This document shows positions 55,198 through 63,874 of a DNA stretch of 64,000 nt, piece by piece. Numbering within the stretch: position 1 is the first letter of the stretch; every line of letters starts with the position of its first letter. The notes below the pieces were generated by a model that worked only from the letters and a program-made list of their open reading frames with translations, was not told the DNA's origin and searched no databases. The stretch lies in contig NZ_CP080412.1 of assembly GCF_019457635.1 (NCBI RefSeq), positions 124,001 to 188,000 of the forward strand. The letters are read 5' to 3'. The position numbers and the translations under genes are program-made. Source of the stretch: Shewanella mangrovisoli (GTDB lineage: Bacteria > Pseudomonadota > Gammaproteobacteria > Enterobacterales > Shewanellaceae).

Positions 55198-55817
55198 TCT
55201 CGACTGACTAAGATGGCGGCGAGGGTGAGAAACACGCCGCCGCTGGTACGGTCAAACCAATGCAGTTTGTTGCTGGCCTTTAGGCTCGGGGCCAGCACAT
55301 TCGCCATCGAGGCGTACAGCATCACAAAACTAAAATCGACCAGCGCCCAGGTGAGGGCAAGAATCGTCAGTTGCGGCATTTGTGGTGCGGTTAAATCGAT
55401 AAATTGTGGAAATAACGCCGCAAAAAACAGCAGGTCTTTAGGATTGCTGATCCCCACTAAAAATGCCTGTTTATAGAGTTGCTTAGCTGTCCCTTTTCCT
55501 TCGGTTTTCGCTACTTCCAGCTTTTGCCCTTGTTGCTTAGTGAGCAGCAACTTAATACCTAAGAACACTAGATAGGCGGCGCCGCACCATTTGAGTAGGC
55601 TAAAGCCGTATTCCGAGGCGCTGATTATCGCGCCTAATCCTGCTGCCGAAGCCGCCATCAGCACCAGTGCGGCGCTGACACTGCCAAGCCCCGTGGCTAT
55701 GCTGCGTTTTTTGCCGAAATGAATGCCGTGGGACATAGACAACATGGCGATAGGCCCGGGGGAAATCCCAATCAAAACAATCGCAAAAAGGTAGAGTAAC
55801 CAAGTTTCGGTCTGCAT
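55194..55817 (-). CDS. LysE/RhtB family amino-acid exporter
   Basis: Inner-membrane exporter of 207 aa with about six helices. It has the N-terminal pattern IGISPGPIAMLSMSHGIHFG (the GPxxxxxxxxG motif), GLGAIISASEYGFSLLKWCG and AFLVGISNPKDLLFFAALFP with the conserved NPK motif. GGAG precedes ATG 55817. The exported substrate (an amino acid or homoserine-type compound) is not determined. Confidence 0.92.
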   Translation of the reverse strand: MQTETWLLYLFAIVLIGISPGPIAMLSMSHGIHFGKKRSIATGLGSVSAALVLMAASAAGLGAIISASEYGFSLLKWCGAAYLVFLGIKLLLTKQQGQKLEVAKTEGKGTAKQLYKQAFLVGISNPKDLLFFAALFPQFIDLTAPQMPQLTILALTWALVDFSFVMLYASMANVLAPSLKASNKLHWFDRTSGGVFLTLAAILVSRD

Positions 55818-55842
55818 GTTTTGCTCCGTTATTCCTCAAGCA

Positions 55843-56403
55843 TTAACGTCTGTTGTCTGGCGTATAGTCGGGGATCGTTTTGGGATGACGCCCTTTAATG
55901 CTGCGGTAAAAACTGAGGATTTCCGCCATATCTTGTTCGATTTCCCTTGGTTGCAGTGGCGGTTGGATCACCACGGCCTTACGGGCAAAGTCTAAGCCGA
56001 CTGGCACGATTGGCACCTGCGCCTTGGAGGCGATATGGTAGAAGCCGCATTTCCAGCGAGTCACTGGGCTGCGAGTACCTTCGGGGGCGAGCGCGAGTTT
56101 ATAGTCCGGCTGGGTGGCAAACAGCTGCACGGCAGCATCGACTAAGTTATTGTTTTTACGCCTGTCCACTGGGCTGCCACCAATAGCGCGGAAGAACCAA
56201 CCCCAAGGCGGAATAAACAATTGATGCTTACCGAGGAAGTGTATGCGGGTGTTTAAGGCGCCGCGAGCGAGCACGCCGATGATAAAGTCCCAGTTACTGG
56301 TGTGTGGCGCAACAATCACAATATATTTGGCTTGAGAGGGTAACTGCCCTTGGATTTGCCAGCCTGAAATTTTGAGTAGCCAGCGGCATAAATGTGTAAA
56401 CAT
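55843..56403 (-). CDS. 1-acyl-glycerol-3-phosphate acyltransferase-like protein (PlsC superfamily)
   Basis: The 186 aa acyltransferase has motif I in APHTSNWDFIIGVLA (HxxxxD), motif II in GGSPVDRRKNNNLVD, and motif III in ALAPEGTRSPVTRWK (EGTR). Shorter than PlsC itself (about 245 aa), it belongs to the small membrane-associated PlsC-like group, whose lipid substrate is not assigned. It lies 25 bp upstream of the LysE gene on the same strand. Confidence 0.88.
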   Translation of the reverse strand: MFTHLCRWLLKISGWQIQGQLPSQAKYIVIVAPHTSNWDFIIGVLARGALNTRIHFLGKHQLFIPPWGWFFRAIGGSPVDRRKNNNLVDAAVQLFATQPDYKLALAPEGTRSPVTRWKCGFYHIASKAQVPIVPVGLDFARKAVVIQPPLQPREIEQDMAEILSFYRSIKGRHPKTIPDYTPDNRR

Positions 56404-56532
56404 AATTTGGTGCTCAGAGTCGAAAAATGAATAATATCATCAGCTTTTTTTAATTATAAATCGGCTTTGACAAGATAGTCTGCGCCAATTTGGTTATAGT
56501 ACAGTCTAACCTGATAGTTGGGGAGCGATACT

Positions 56533-56982
56533 ATGTTGCGACAGGGATTGATGAAAAAACACATTTTACGGTGCCTCGCGGTACTGATGTTGCTGTTTGT
56601 TGGGCAGGTGAGTGCAGTGCCGACGGATGACATTGCCCAAATGCTAAAAGGTCAGGAAGATGCGTGGAACCGCGGCGATCTTGACGCTTACATGCAGGGT
56701 TATTGGAAGAGCGAACAGCTTAGATTTGTCTCTAATGGAAAGTTTCGTTACGGCTGGGATGAAACCCTTGCCGCCTACAAGAAAAACTATCCGAATAAAG
56801 AGGCGCTGGGTGAGCTGAAGTTCACCATCAAAGAAATCAAAATGCTCAGTAACTACGCCGCTATGGTGGTGGGGCGTTGGGATTTAAAGCGGCAAAAGGA
56901 TGCGCCCACGGGGGTATTTACCCTGCTGGTGGAAAAAATTGATGACCGCTGGGTGATCACTATGGACCACAGTTCGGACTGA
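56533..56982 (+). CDS. Exported SnoaL/DUF4440-like protein
   Basis: The 149 aa protein has a signal peptide (CLAVLMLLFVGQVSAVPTD) followed by an NTF2-like fold: AQMLKGQEDAWNRGDLDAYM, WDETLAAYKKNYP, and the final strand DDRWVITMDHSSD. These are the DUF4440/SnoaL pattern. Function unknown; an enzyme or binding role is possible. The ribosome site GGGGAG lies seven bases before ATG 56533; ATG 56551 is an alternative. It converges on the NRDE gene with a 4-bp gap. Confidence 0.78.
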   Translation: MLRQGLMKKHILRCLAVLMLLFVGQVSAVPTDDIAQMLKGQEDAWNRGDLDAYMQGYWKSEQLRFVSNGKFRYGWDETLAAYKKNYPNKEALGELKFTIKEIKMLSNYAAMVVGRWDLKRQKDAPTGVFTLLVEKIDDRWVITMDHSSD

Positions 56983-56986
56983 GCCG

Positions 56987-57787
56987 TTAAAAGTGGGCGA
57001 GACAGTCCGGCTCTTTAGGTAATTGCGACGGCAGGGTGAAGTGGAAGTCCTGCTGTCCCAGTCGTCGACCCTTACCGTCATATCTTACTTCGGTAAACTG
57101 GACTTCCCCTTGGGCATTTTGCAGCAAAATGCTGGTGGAGCGGGTGCCATAGTCGGGGTGACGAATATAAATTGCCGCGAGTCGGCGTTCCCATTCTAGC
57201 CCGACGCCCGTATCAGGTAGCTCGTTATCCTCTGGACGCGAATCATCCTGCATTAACTGAATCAGCGACTCTAGCTCAAGCGGTTCCGATTGTTGGATAA
57301 GGGCCTCGAGCGAGCGTTGGCCCTTAGCCATTTTTGGCCAGATATCATCGAGCGCGCCATTGCTAATGGCGTGGAATCCTGCCGTGAGTTTTACCGTGTT
57401 CCGCTTAAGACTGTTGAAGCAATAGAGGTTGGTGCCTTGGCCAAACACGAGATTAAATGGCTGATAATCTTCGGCGTGTTCCTCAAGCCAGTTAGGGCAG
57501 ATAAGCGAACCCGAGCTTAGGGCTTTAATGATCAGTTCGCCGCGACTGCGCATCGGCTCTTGGGCTTTTTGCGCCACCCTCAGGTTAGTGACTCCTGCAA
57601 TTTGCCCCTGTTTATTCACCCCAAACCAAGTGCCACCCGCCTGCAAATCCTTGCCCGCGAGCATATTCTGCTCCGGCGGCCAAAATTGTGCAGGGGCTGT
57701 GGGTCTGTGGTGAAACTCATCCCGATTGGCGCAAATGATCAGCGGATACTGGGGGTGAGTTTTAAGGGCGACGAAGAGTATGCACAT
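56987..57787 (-). CDS. NRDE/TANGO2 family protein
   Basis: The 266 aa protein starts MCILFVALKTHPQYPLI with Cys2, the putative N-terminal nucleophile of this family, and the signature ANRDEFHHRPTAPAQFW. It has NLVFGQGTNLYCFNS and the downstream TRSTSILLQNAQGEV. The eukaryotic TANGO2 member affects metabolism and haem handling, but bacterial functions are not settled. The start codon lies two bases after a strong hairpin; see findings. Separated from the upstream ZIP-like gene by 63 bp on the same strand. Confidence 0.88.
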   Translation of the reverse strand: MCILFVALKTHPQYPLIICANRDEFHHRPTAPAQFWPPEQNMLAGKDLQAGGTWFGVNKQGQIAGVTNLRVAQKAQEPMRSRGELIIKALSSGSLICPNWLEEHAEDYQPFNLVFGQGTNLYCFNSLKRNTVKLTAGFHAISNGALDDIWPKMAKGQRSLEALIQQSEPLELESLIQLMQDDSRPEDNELPDTGVGLEWERRLAAIYIRHPDYGTRSTSILLQNAQGEVQFTEVRYDGKGRRLGQQDFHFTLPSQLPKEPDCLAHF

Positions 57788-57788
57788 A

Positions 57789-57830
57789 ACAGGCTAAATT
57801 TATCCTAGGAGTAGGATTAACTTAGCCTGT
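57789..57830 (-). promoter_or_regulatory. 19-bp hairpin immediately before the NRDE start codon
   Basis: Arms 57789-57807 and 57812-57830 are complementary at 17 of 19 positions with a 4-base loop (GGAG on the plus strand). On the minus strand the hairpin lies between the ZIP-like gene and the NRDE gene, ending two bases before ATG 57787. It may terminate the upstream transcript or block the NRDE ribosome site. Confidence 0.6.
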
Positions 57831-57850
57831 CTGTGATCAAATGAACAGTG

Positions 57851-59488
57851 CTAGTGATGGTGCTTATTTGCATCGCTATGGCTGTGGCCGCCACTCTGAT
57901 GAGAGTGTGTATGGCCATGGCCGTGACTATGGGCGGTTTCTGCTGCTGAGGAATGCGCGTGTGCATGATCATGGCTGTGCTTATGACCATGGGCAGCCGG
58001 TTTTAACATCATCAGGCGACGTAAGAACTTACGTGGTCCTAGGCGCAGTAAGCTCGCGGCAAATAAACCGGATAGAACCAGCAAGGCGGCCAAGTTAATC
58101 GCCTCAGGCAAGGTGACCAAGGAGAACCACATAGGCAACTTAAGGGCTGCTACCAGTGATACGGCAATAATAGTCAGCAAAATACCACGCTGCGGCCAAC
58201 TCATAAGTTTAAGTTGGGCGATGTTCAGCACGGGCGCAGCAATCAGAGGCAGTATGATGGCAAGTGGGCTCCAGCCGCTGTAGGCGAGGGCAATCGACAG
58301 TACTGCTGCGCCTAAATTACAGAAGCGCATAGGTAAAAAGACCAACAAGAGTACGGCAATCTGCAACATCGGATTGCTTAACGGTACCGAAGGATGGCCG
58401 ATCAGATTGACGAGCACTAGGCTGAGGAGCACCCAAGGGGCACTGCGATCAACCAGATGGGCAAAGCCAAAGCGCAGCGCATTGTGGGGCAACTTGCTGT
58501 GAGGATCGGTAATCTCGACCCGAGCATGGGCGAGATAAGCACTCATAATAAACACCACGAGTAGCTGGAATAGCGCCAACCAAGGGCCAAGCAGTAGCGC
58601 GCTGAGCACAAGCGCCTCAGGACCCGCCAAGCGTTGGAACCAACGGCGAGCGAGACTGTTATCCTGCGGGGTTAAGCCAAACTGGAATCGCAGCGCGGCC
58701 GCGGCATAGCTGAGTAAAAGTACCGGCGCTATGGTCATTAACCAAGTGGTTAGCTGTTCGGTGCTGTGATCGTGGTGGGCATGGTCATGGCCGCCAGAAT
58801 CCATCAGGAGCAGCACCATCAACAATCCAATCCCCAGTAAGCTGCCGATACCGGCCTGATATTCATACTGGCCTTGCTTATCGGTATCGTGTTGACCATG
58901 GGGTTGATGCAGCACAACGTGCAGGATTGAACCTGTCACAAACGCTTGTAAATAAACGGTATTATCTAAACTTAGCTGGGATAATAATTGCTCGCCCGCG
59001 AAATAACCCACGCCAGTGAGTAGCATCATGGCGACTAATACGAGACTTGCCCAACGGGTTCCGACTTGAGGCTTGAGTAACCACCAAATGGCGAGGCCGA
59101 CGGGCAGGCGATGCAATATCACCCCGAGCGCCAATAGGCTGGAATTGCCGTCCTGCTGCGCCAGTACCATAGCGCCGCCATCTGTAATGGTGTGCAGTAA
59201 AAGACCGCCAATCCCGAGTGACAGGGTGAGATTATGGGTGATCTCTGAGTAGCGGTGGAATAAGCGTTCGCTGGCGGTCGGTCCCCAGAGGCCTAGCACC
59301 ACAAAGACTATGGCTAATAGGCCACCATGCTCGAGCAATTCAGGCAAAATATGGATCAGCACTAGTCCGCCTAAAGAGACGAAGATAAAGCCATCGAGTC
59401 CCTTCTGTAAGCCGCTGCCCGATGAAAAGTAGCGATAAAACAGTGGTCCGATTAAGAGTGCGATACAGCTAGCGAGAAGATAGAGCAT
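57851..59488 (-). CDS. ZIP-like/permease-like fusion membrane protein with His-rich tail
   Basis: A 545 aa membrane protein with roughly 14 helices. The N-terminal half has ZIP-type motifs: LLLHTITDGGAMVL (H-x-x-x-D-G) and LGVILHRLPVGLAIWW (H-x-x-P-x-G), which in ZIP transporters bind the metal. The C-terminal half holds FLPMRFCNLGAAVLS and IILPLIAAPVLN, resembling YraQ/DUF318 permeases. A loop GGHDHAHHDHSTE and a tail with many HSH/HGH repeats suggest metal binding. A divalent metal role is inferred. Start at ATG 59488 (GTG 59497 is weaker). Confidence 0.72.
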   Translation of the reverse strand: MLYLLASCIALLIGPLFYRYFSSGSGLQKGLDGFIFVSLGGLVLIHILPELLEHGGLLAIVFVVLGLWGPTASERLFHRYSEITHNLTLSLGIGGLLLHTITDGGAMVLAQQDGNSSLLALGVILHRLPVGLAIWWLLKPQVGTRWASLVLVAMMLLTGVGYFAGEQLLSQLSLDNTVYLQAFVTGSILHVVLHQPHGQHDTDKQGQYEYQAGIGSLLGIGLLMVLLLMDSGGHDHAHHDHSTEQLTTWLMTIAPVLLLSYAAAALRFQFGLTPQDNSLARRWFQRLAGPEALVLSALLLGPWLALFQLLVVFIMSAYLAHARVEITDPHSKLPHNALRFGFAHLVDRSAPWVLLSLVLVNLIGHPSVPLSNPMLQIAVLLLVFLPMRFCNLGAAVLSIALAYSGWSPLAIILPLIAAPVLNIAQLKLMSWPQRGILLTIIAVSLVAALKLPMWFSLVTLPEAINLAALLVLSGLFAASLLRLGPRKFLRRLMMLKPAAHGHKHSHDHAHAHSSAAETAHSHGHGHTHSHQSGGHSHSDANKHHH

Positions 59489-59674
59489 GGATTCCACGAA
59501 TTTTGCTGAAAAAACGCCATAGTATACCAGTTGTAATCAAAATGAGCAGCGACTTACTGGCAATTTACCTCCCCACAAGGATGTGCAAGCATACGTACTA
59601 TAAGCTATTTAGTGGAAAGGTCATTGCCTCGTCGATGTAGGAATACAAATGTAATCAACAATTTCTTTCATCTA

Positions 59675-60280
59675 TTAACTTGTGATCGAACCGACAGCTC
59701 TCATATAGTTCGATACTCCATCGAGGAACATTTGCACTGATATCATCACCAGTACCATGCCCATCAAGCGCTCAACAGCCGTTAAGCCTTTTTCACCCAA
59801 CATACGGGTAAAGAGCTTATAGAACATGAGGATAACCGCACTCGCCCCCCAAGCGGACACTAGCGCAATCGTCCAGTCGCCCATGCGAGTACTGTCGGTG
59901 TGCGCGAGTAAAATCAGCGCGGCCAGAATCGATGGTCCCGCCATCAACGGAATGGCCATAGGGACGATAAAGGGTTCCTCTCCCGCCGCAAGACCAACCA
60001 CGCCGCCCGGCTGAGGGAAAATCATCCGAATAGCGATCAGGAATAGGATAATCCCACCAGCGATGCTGACAGACTCGGAACGCAGATTTAAGAAACTGAG
60101 GATGGCTTCGCCAGCATACAGGAAGGCTAACATGATCAATAATGCGAAAATCAGTTCGCGGATCAAAACTCTACGACGTTTTTTCGGGTCGATATGCCTT
60201 AAAATCGACGTGAAAATCGGTAAATTACCGAGGGGATCCATGATCAAAAACAACATTACCGCAGCAGAAAATATATCCAT
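59675..60280 (-). CDS. MarC family membrane protein
   Basis: The 201 aa protein has six helices and the MarC/YhgN signature MFLIMDPLGNLPIFTSILR at the N-terminus (given as LIMDPLGNLPIF), GGIILFLIAIRMIFP, and the conserved EPFIVPMAIPLMAGPSILA. MarC proteins were once linked to multiple antibiotic resistance but have no confirmed function. The start at 60280 has a weak ribosome site. It is divergent from the TonB receptor gene. Confidence 0.9.
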   Translation of the reverse strand: MDIFSAAVMLFLIMDPLGNLPIFTSILRHIDPKKRRRVLIRELIFALLIMLAFLYAGEAILSFLNLRSESVSIAGGIILFLIAIRMIFPQPGGVVGLAAGEEPFIVPMAIPLMAGPSILAALILLAHTDSTRMGDWTIALVSAWGASAVILMFYKLFTRMLGEKGLTAVERLMGMVLVMISVQMFLDGVSNYMRAVGSITS

Positions 60281-60611
60281 TTAACGTTATCAACGCCCAA
60301 GCCAATATGAGCTGATATTGTATAACTTTTTCGCGTTACAGATGTGAGAAAATTACCAATTAGAGGCAATTCACAGCAATTTTTGAGTTGCGCATAGTTA
60401 TAAACCCGAAGCACATCTATCTCTGCTTGATAAATAATAATTGAAACATTTTGAAACACTAATAAACAAAGTTATAACAATGGTTTGTGTCACACCTATT
60501 GTTGATTAATTAATAGCCCTATTTGTTGACTAGTTGTTTTTCTGGTGATAAAAGTTTGTCTTCTAGGTTGTGTGTTTGTTTAGTATAAAAATAAATATAG
60601 GGAGAGATAGA
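60281..60611. other. Intergenic region of about 330 bp before the TonB-dependent receptor
   Basis: AT-rich divergent control region. A partial dyad around CAATGG and CCTATTG (60478-60502) and a poly-AT stretch near 60580-60600 are present. No Fur box with good match (GATAATGATAATCATTATC) could be found; the closest, GATAAATAATAATT near 60429, has too many mismatches. No RNA gene recognised. Confidence 0.5.
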
Positions 60612-63467
60612 ATGGCTATAGAGTCATATTTAACCAAGGCGGTGCGAGTAGCTCTCGTTGCTAGTACTGCAAGTATTATGTTTGGGGCTTCTGCATATGC
60701 GGCAGAAGATGCTCCGGGTGCAAACAAGAAAGAAGAAGTTGAAAGAATTGCAGTTACAGGTTCGCGTATTATTCGTGAAGGGGCCATTGCTCCTACTCCA
60801 GTTACTGTTATCACAGGCGAAGAGTTACTCTCTACTGGTGTTACAAACATTGGTGAGGCGTTAAACCAATTACCCGCTTTAGGTAGTACATATTCGCTTG
60901 CTAACTCTGGTCGTTTTATTGGTACTTCAGGTCTTAACTTGCTTGACCTTCGTAACATGGGGACTGATAGAACTTTGGTGCTTGTTGATGGCCGCCGCCA
61001 TGTCGCGAGCTCTTCTGGCACATCTTCCGTTGACATTAACACTATTCCTAGTACATGGGTTGAAAAAGTAGAAGTTATTACTGGTGGTGCATCTGCTATT
61101 TATGGTGCCGATGCAGTAACTGGTGTTGTTAACTTTATTCTAAAGAAACATGTAACTGGATTAGATGTCTCTACTACGTTAGGGACTGCTGAAGATAGCA
61201 ATTTTACTAAAAAGCGTTTTTCAGTTTCTTACGGTACCGACTTTGACAATGGTAGAGGTAATATCGCTGGTGCTTTTGAGTATAGTGGTCAAAACCAGCT
61301 AAAGGCATTCGATCGAGATCAAACCGCGACTTCATTTGCGTCCATCACAAACTCCAATCGTCCTAATGGTGATGAAAACGATCCAGCTTATCCTGATAAA
61401 ATCTTAACTCCGAATGCTGGACATTATCGTATCAGCAACGCAGGAACATTTAATCTAAATGGCTGGAAAACCTTTAATCCAGATGGCTCAATTAAAGATG
61501 TTTATATTGGACCTAATTCAGATGGTGGTTACTGTGCAGACTGTGATTACACTAACTTGAACCAGTTTGTGGAGTTGCAGCCGGAGTTTGATCGTTATAA
61601 TTTCAACGTCAAGGGTAACTATGCTATCTCTGACGATATGAATTTCTACGCTGAAGGGAAATACGTGAGAAGTAAGTCTCATGACATGTTCCAACCAGCA
61701 TTTTTCTTCTTTAATCCTGTGAACACTATCAGTATTGATAACGCATTCATTCAAGATGATCTGCGTGACTTAATGACTGCAAATGGTAAAACGAGCTTAA
61801 CTATTAACCGATTCATGACGGATTTAGGTTTGCGTCTTGAAGATGATACCCGTGAAACACAAAGATATGTAGTTGGGCTAGAAGGTAATATTCTAGAAGA
61901 CTGGTCATACGATGTGTTTGCTACCTACGGGCAAACCGATCTTGAGCGTGTAAACCGTAATAACCTAGTTTATGCGAATTATGAAAACGCTTTAGATTCT
62001 ATTCTTGTTGATGGCGTTGCAGTTTGCCGTGATGAGGCTGCTAGAGCTGCTGGTTGTGTGCCTGTAAATATCTTTGGTGATGGTCAAGCAAGCCAAGGTG
62101 CACGTGATTACATCAACACTACTTCTACAGGTTCTTCTGTTATTAAGCAAACTGTGTTGGGGGGTTCTGTAACTAATTCGGCATTGTTTGATTTACCAGC
62201 GGGTGCAGTTGGTTTCTCTGCTGGTGTTGAATACCGTAAAGAAGAAAGCGAAGTCTTTGAACCTGATAATGCCGAAGGTACTTTCTTCAACGTGTTAGGT
62301 GAAGATAAAGGCGACTTTGATGTTAAAGAAGTATTTGCAGAGATCAGTGTACCGCTGTTGAGTGATCTTCCATTAATTCGCCAATTAGATGCTGAATTGG
62401 CTGCGCGCTATGCGAATTACAGTACAATTGGAAGCGCTACAACATGGAAAGCGGGTTTGAGCTGGGAGGTCTATGATGATCTTCGTATTCGCTCTACCTA
62501 CTCCGAGGCGATTCGTGCACCTAATATTAGTGAATTATTTGGTGCGCAAAGTCAAAACTTCTTCAACGTAGATGACTCTTGTAAATCTTCTGAGCTTGAT
62601 AATTTAGCCAATTCAGAACTTCGTCGTCAGAACTGTGCGGCGCTGGGTATCCCAACAAGTTTTGATTCAGATTATGATTCAGCAAGTGTTGATGGCTTCT
62701 CTGGAGGAAATAGAGATCTTAAGGCTGAAGAATCAACAAGTTATACTATTGGTGGTGTTTTCCAACCAAGCTTTGTTGACGGCTTAGTTTTAACAGTCGA
62801 TTATTGGAATATCAAAATTGACGACGCTATCAGCGCCGTTTCTGCACAAGATATTATTGACAAATGTGTTGATTCTCCAAGTGGCGTTGACAACGAATAT
62901 TGTGCGTTAATTACACGTGATCCAAACAGTCACGAAATCACGTCAATTCGTCAATATGCGTTGAATATCTCTTCATTAGAAGCTGCTGGTATCGATTTTG
63001 ATATCGGTTACAACTTTGAACTCTTTGGTGGCGATTTACGTTCAAACTTGATTGCAACTAAATTACTTAAAAGAAGAGATTACTCATTCCAAGACGAACC
63101 TGATGTCTATGAAAATTATGTTGGTGTAGTTGGTACTCCTGAATGGCAAGCTAACTTAACCTTTAACTATTCATGGAATAGCTGGCAGGCTACTTGGAGA
63201 ACTCGCTTCATTGAAGGTGTGAGTTTATACACAGATCAAGAGCTTGCAGTAAATGCTAACCCAAATAGTTTATTATCTTATGGTGACTACTACATTAGTG
63301 ATATGGGTATTGGTTACAACTTTGATAATGGTATAGAGTTGAAGGTTGGTGTCGATAACCTGTTTAATAAAGATTTACCTTACGGTTCTACTGGTACAAC
63401 AGCAGGTTCTGCTGCTTACGACAACATAGGACGTTTCTTCTATACTACTATTAGCTTCAGTTTGTAA
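60612..63467 (+). CDS. TonB-dependent outer-membrane receptor
   Basis: Outer-membrane gated barrel of 951 aa. The signal peptide ends near SAYAAEDA, followed by the TonB box region EVERIAVTGSRIIREG, the plug (GVTNIGEALNQLP, TLVLVDGRRHVAS and GGASAIYGADAVTGVVNF) and a 22-strand-type barrel, with LTVDYWNIKIDDAIS and a terminal Phe-Ser-Leu. The plug style is that of large TonB receptors for oligopeptides, carbohydrates or other large ligands, common in Shewanella. AGGGAGA precedes ATG 60612. The ligand is not known; no substrate-binding partner is adjacent. Confidence 0.93.
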   Translation: MAIESYLTKAVRVALVASTASIMFGASAYAAEDAPGANKKEEVERIAVTGSRIIREGAIAPTPVTVITGEELLSTGVTNIGEALNQLPALGSTYSLANSGRFIGTSGLNLLDLRNMGTDRTLVLVDGRRHVASSSGTSSVDINTIPSTWVEKVEVITGGASAIYGADAVTGVVNFILKKHVTGLDVSTTLGTAEDSNFTKKRFSVSYGTDFDNGRGNIAGAFEYSGQNQLKAFDRDQTATSFASITNSNRPNGDENDPAYPDKILTPNAGHYRISNAGTFNLNGWKTFNPDGSIKDVYIGPNSDGGYCADCDYTNLNQFVELQPEFDRYNFNVKGNYAISDDMNFYAEGKYVRSKSHDMFQPAFFFFNPVNTISIDNAFIQDDLRDLMTANGKTSLTINRFMTDLGLRLEDDTRETQRYVVGLEGNILEDWSYDVFATYGQTDLERVNRNNLVYANYENALDSILVDGVAVCRDEAARAAGCVPVNIFGDGQASQGARDYINTTSTGSSVIKQTVLGGSVTNSALFDLPAGAVGFSAGVEYRKEESEVFEPDNAEGTFFNVLGEDKGDFDVKEVFAEISVPLLSDLPLIRQLDAELAARYANYSTIGSATTWKAGLSWEVYDDLRIRSTYSEAIRAPNISELFGAQSQNFFNVDDSCKSSELDNLANSELRRQNCAALGIPTSFDSDYDSASVDGFSGGNRDLKAEESTSYTIGGVFQPSFVDGLVLTVDYWNIKIDDAISAVSAQDIIDKCVDSPSGVDNEYCALITRDPNSHEITSIRQYALNISSLEAAGIDFDIGYNFELFGGDLRSNLIATKLLKRRDYSFQDEPDVYENYVGVVGTPEWQANLTFNYSWNSWQATWRTRFIEGVSLYTDQELAVNANPNSLLSYGDYYISDMGIGYNFDNGIELKVGVDNLFNKDLPYGSTGTTAGSAAYDNIGRFFYTTISFSL

Positions 63468-63524
63468 CGGTTGAAGCAACCAGTTTAGATCCGTTGCATA
63501 AGTATCTGAACTAAATCCAACATC

Positions 63525-63560
63525 AAATAGGGCTCAAATTAATTTGAGCCCTATTTCTTT
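63525..63560 (+). terminator. Terminator after TonB receptor
   Basis: A 16-bp perfect inverted repeat AAATAGGGCTCAAATT / AATTTGAGCCCTATTT is followed by CTTTT. Centre TTAA forms the loop. Confidence 0.92.
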
Positions 63561-63874
63561 TATACCTTAGCCTGTCATTTTAGTTGCGCATAAGCAGGTG
63601 TAAGGTGGTTTTTAGTTGTGATGATGTCGTTAAAATATTTCTTGTGGTGATGTATTTTTGCTGAATAACGGCTGACAAAACATAAAAAGAATCCCATTCC
63701 TGAATGTATCAAGTTGTTACGCAAAAGTAGTCCTGATATGTTTTTACATCCCCCGAAATGGGGGAAGGTATTCAAGATCGCGAGCCGCCAAAAACAAACT
63801 TGCCATAGAGCAAATAGGCACTAGCCTTAGAAAATAGCTTGGCTACAGCGCACATTGTGACGGAAGGAAGAGTA
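63561..63874. other. Intergenic region before the last, truncated gene
   Basis: About 310 bp. A hairpin TCCCCC-GAAAT-GGGGGA (63749-63765) is the only structured element seen. A minus-strand frame at 63575-63775 has no clear ribosome site and no recognisable motif. GGAAGG before 63875 is the ribosome site of the next gene. Confidence 0.5.

Noticed and set aside
60429-60447. Fur box before the TonB-dependent receptor
   Set aside because: GATAAATAATAATTGAAAC matches the 19-bp consensus at too few positions and looks like general AT-richness.
63749-63765. c-di-GMP or other riboswitch near the GC-rich hairpin
   Set aside because: Only one short stem with GAAAT loop is visible; the conserved residues of known riboswitch classes are absent.
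63575-63775. Minus-strand 66-codon frame after the TonB receptor
   Set aside because: No clear ribosome site, low-complexity His/Lys content and no family match; treated as non-coding.
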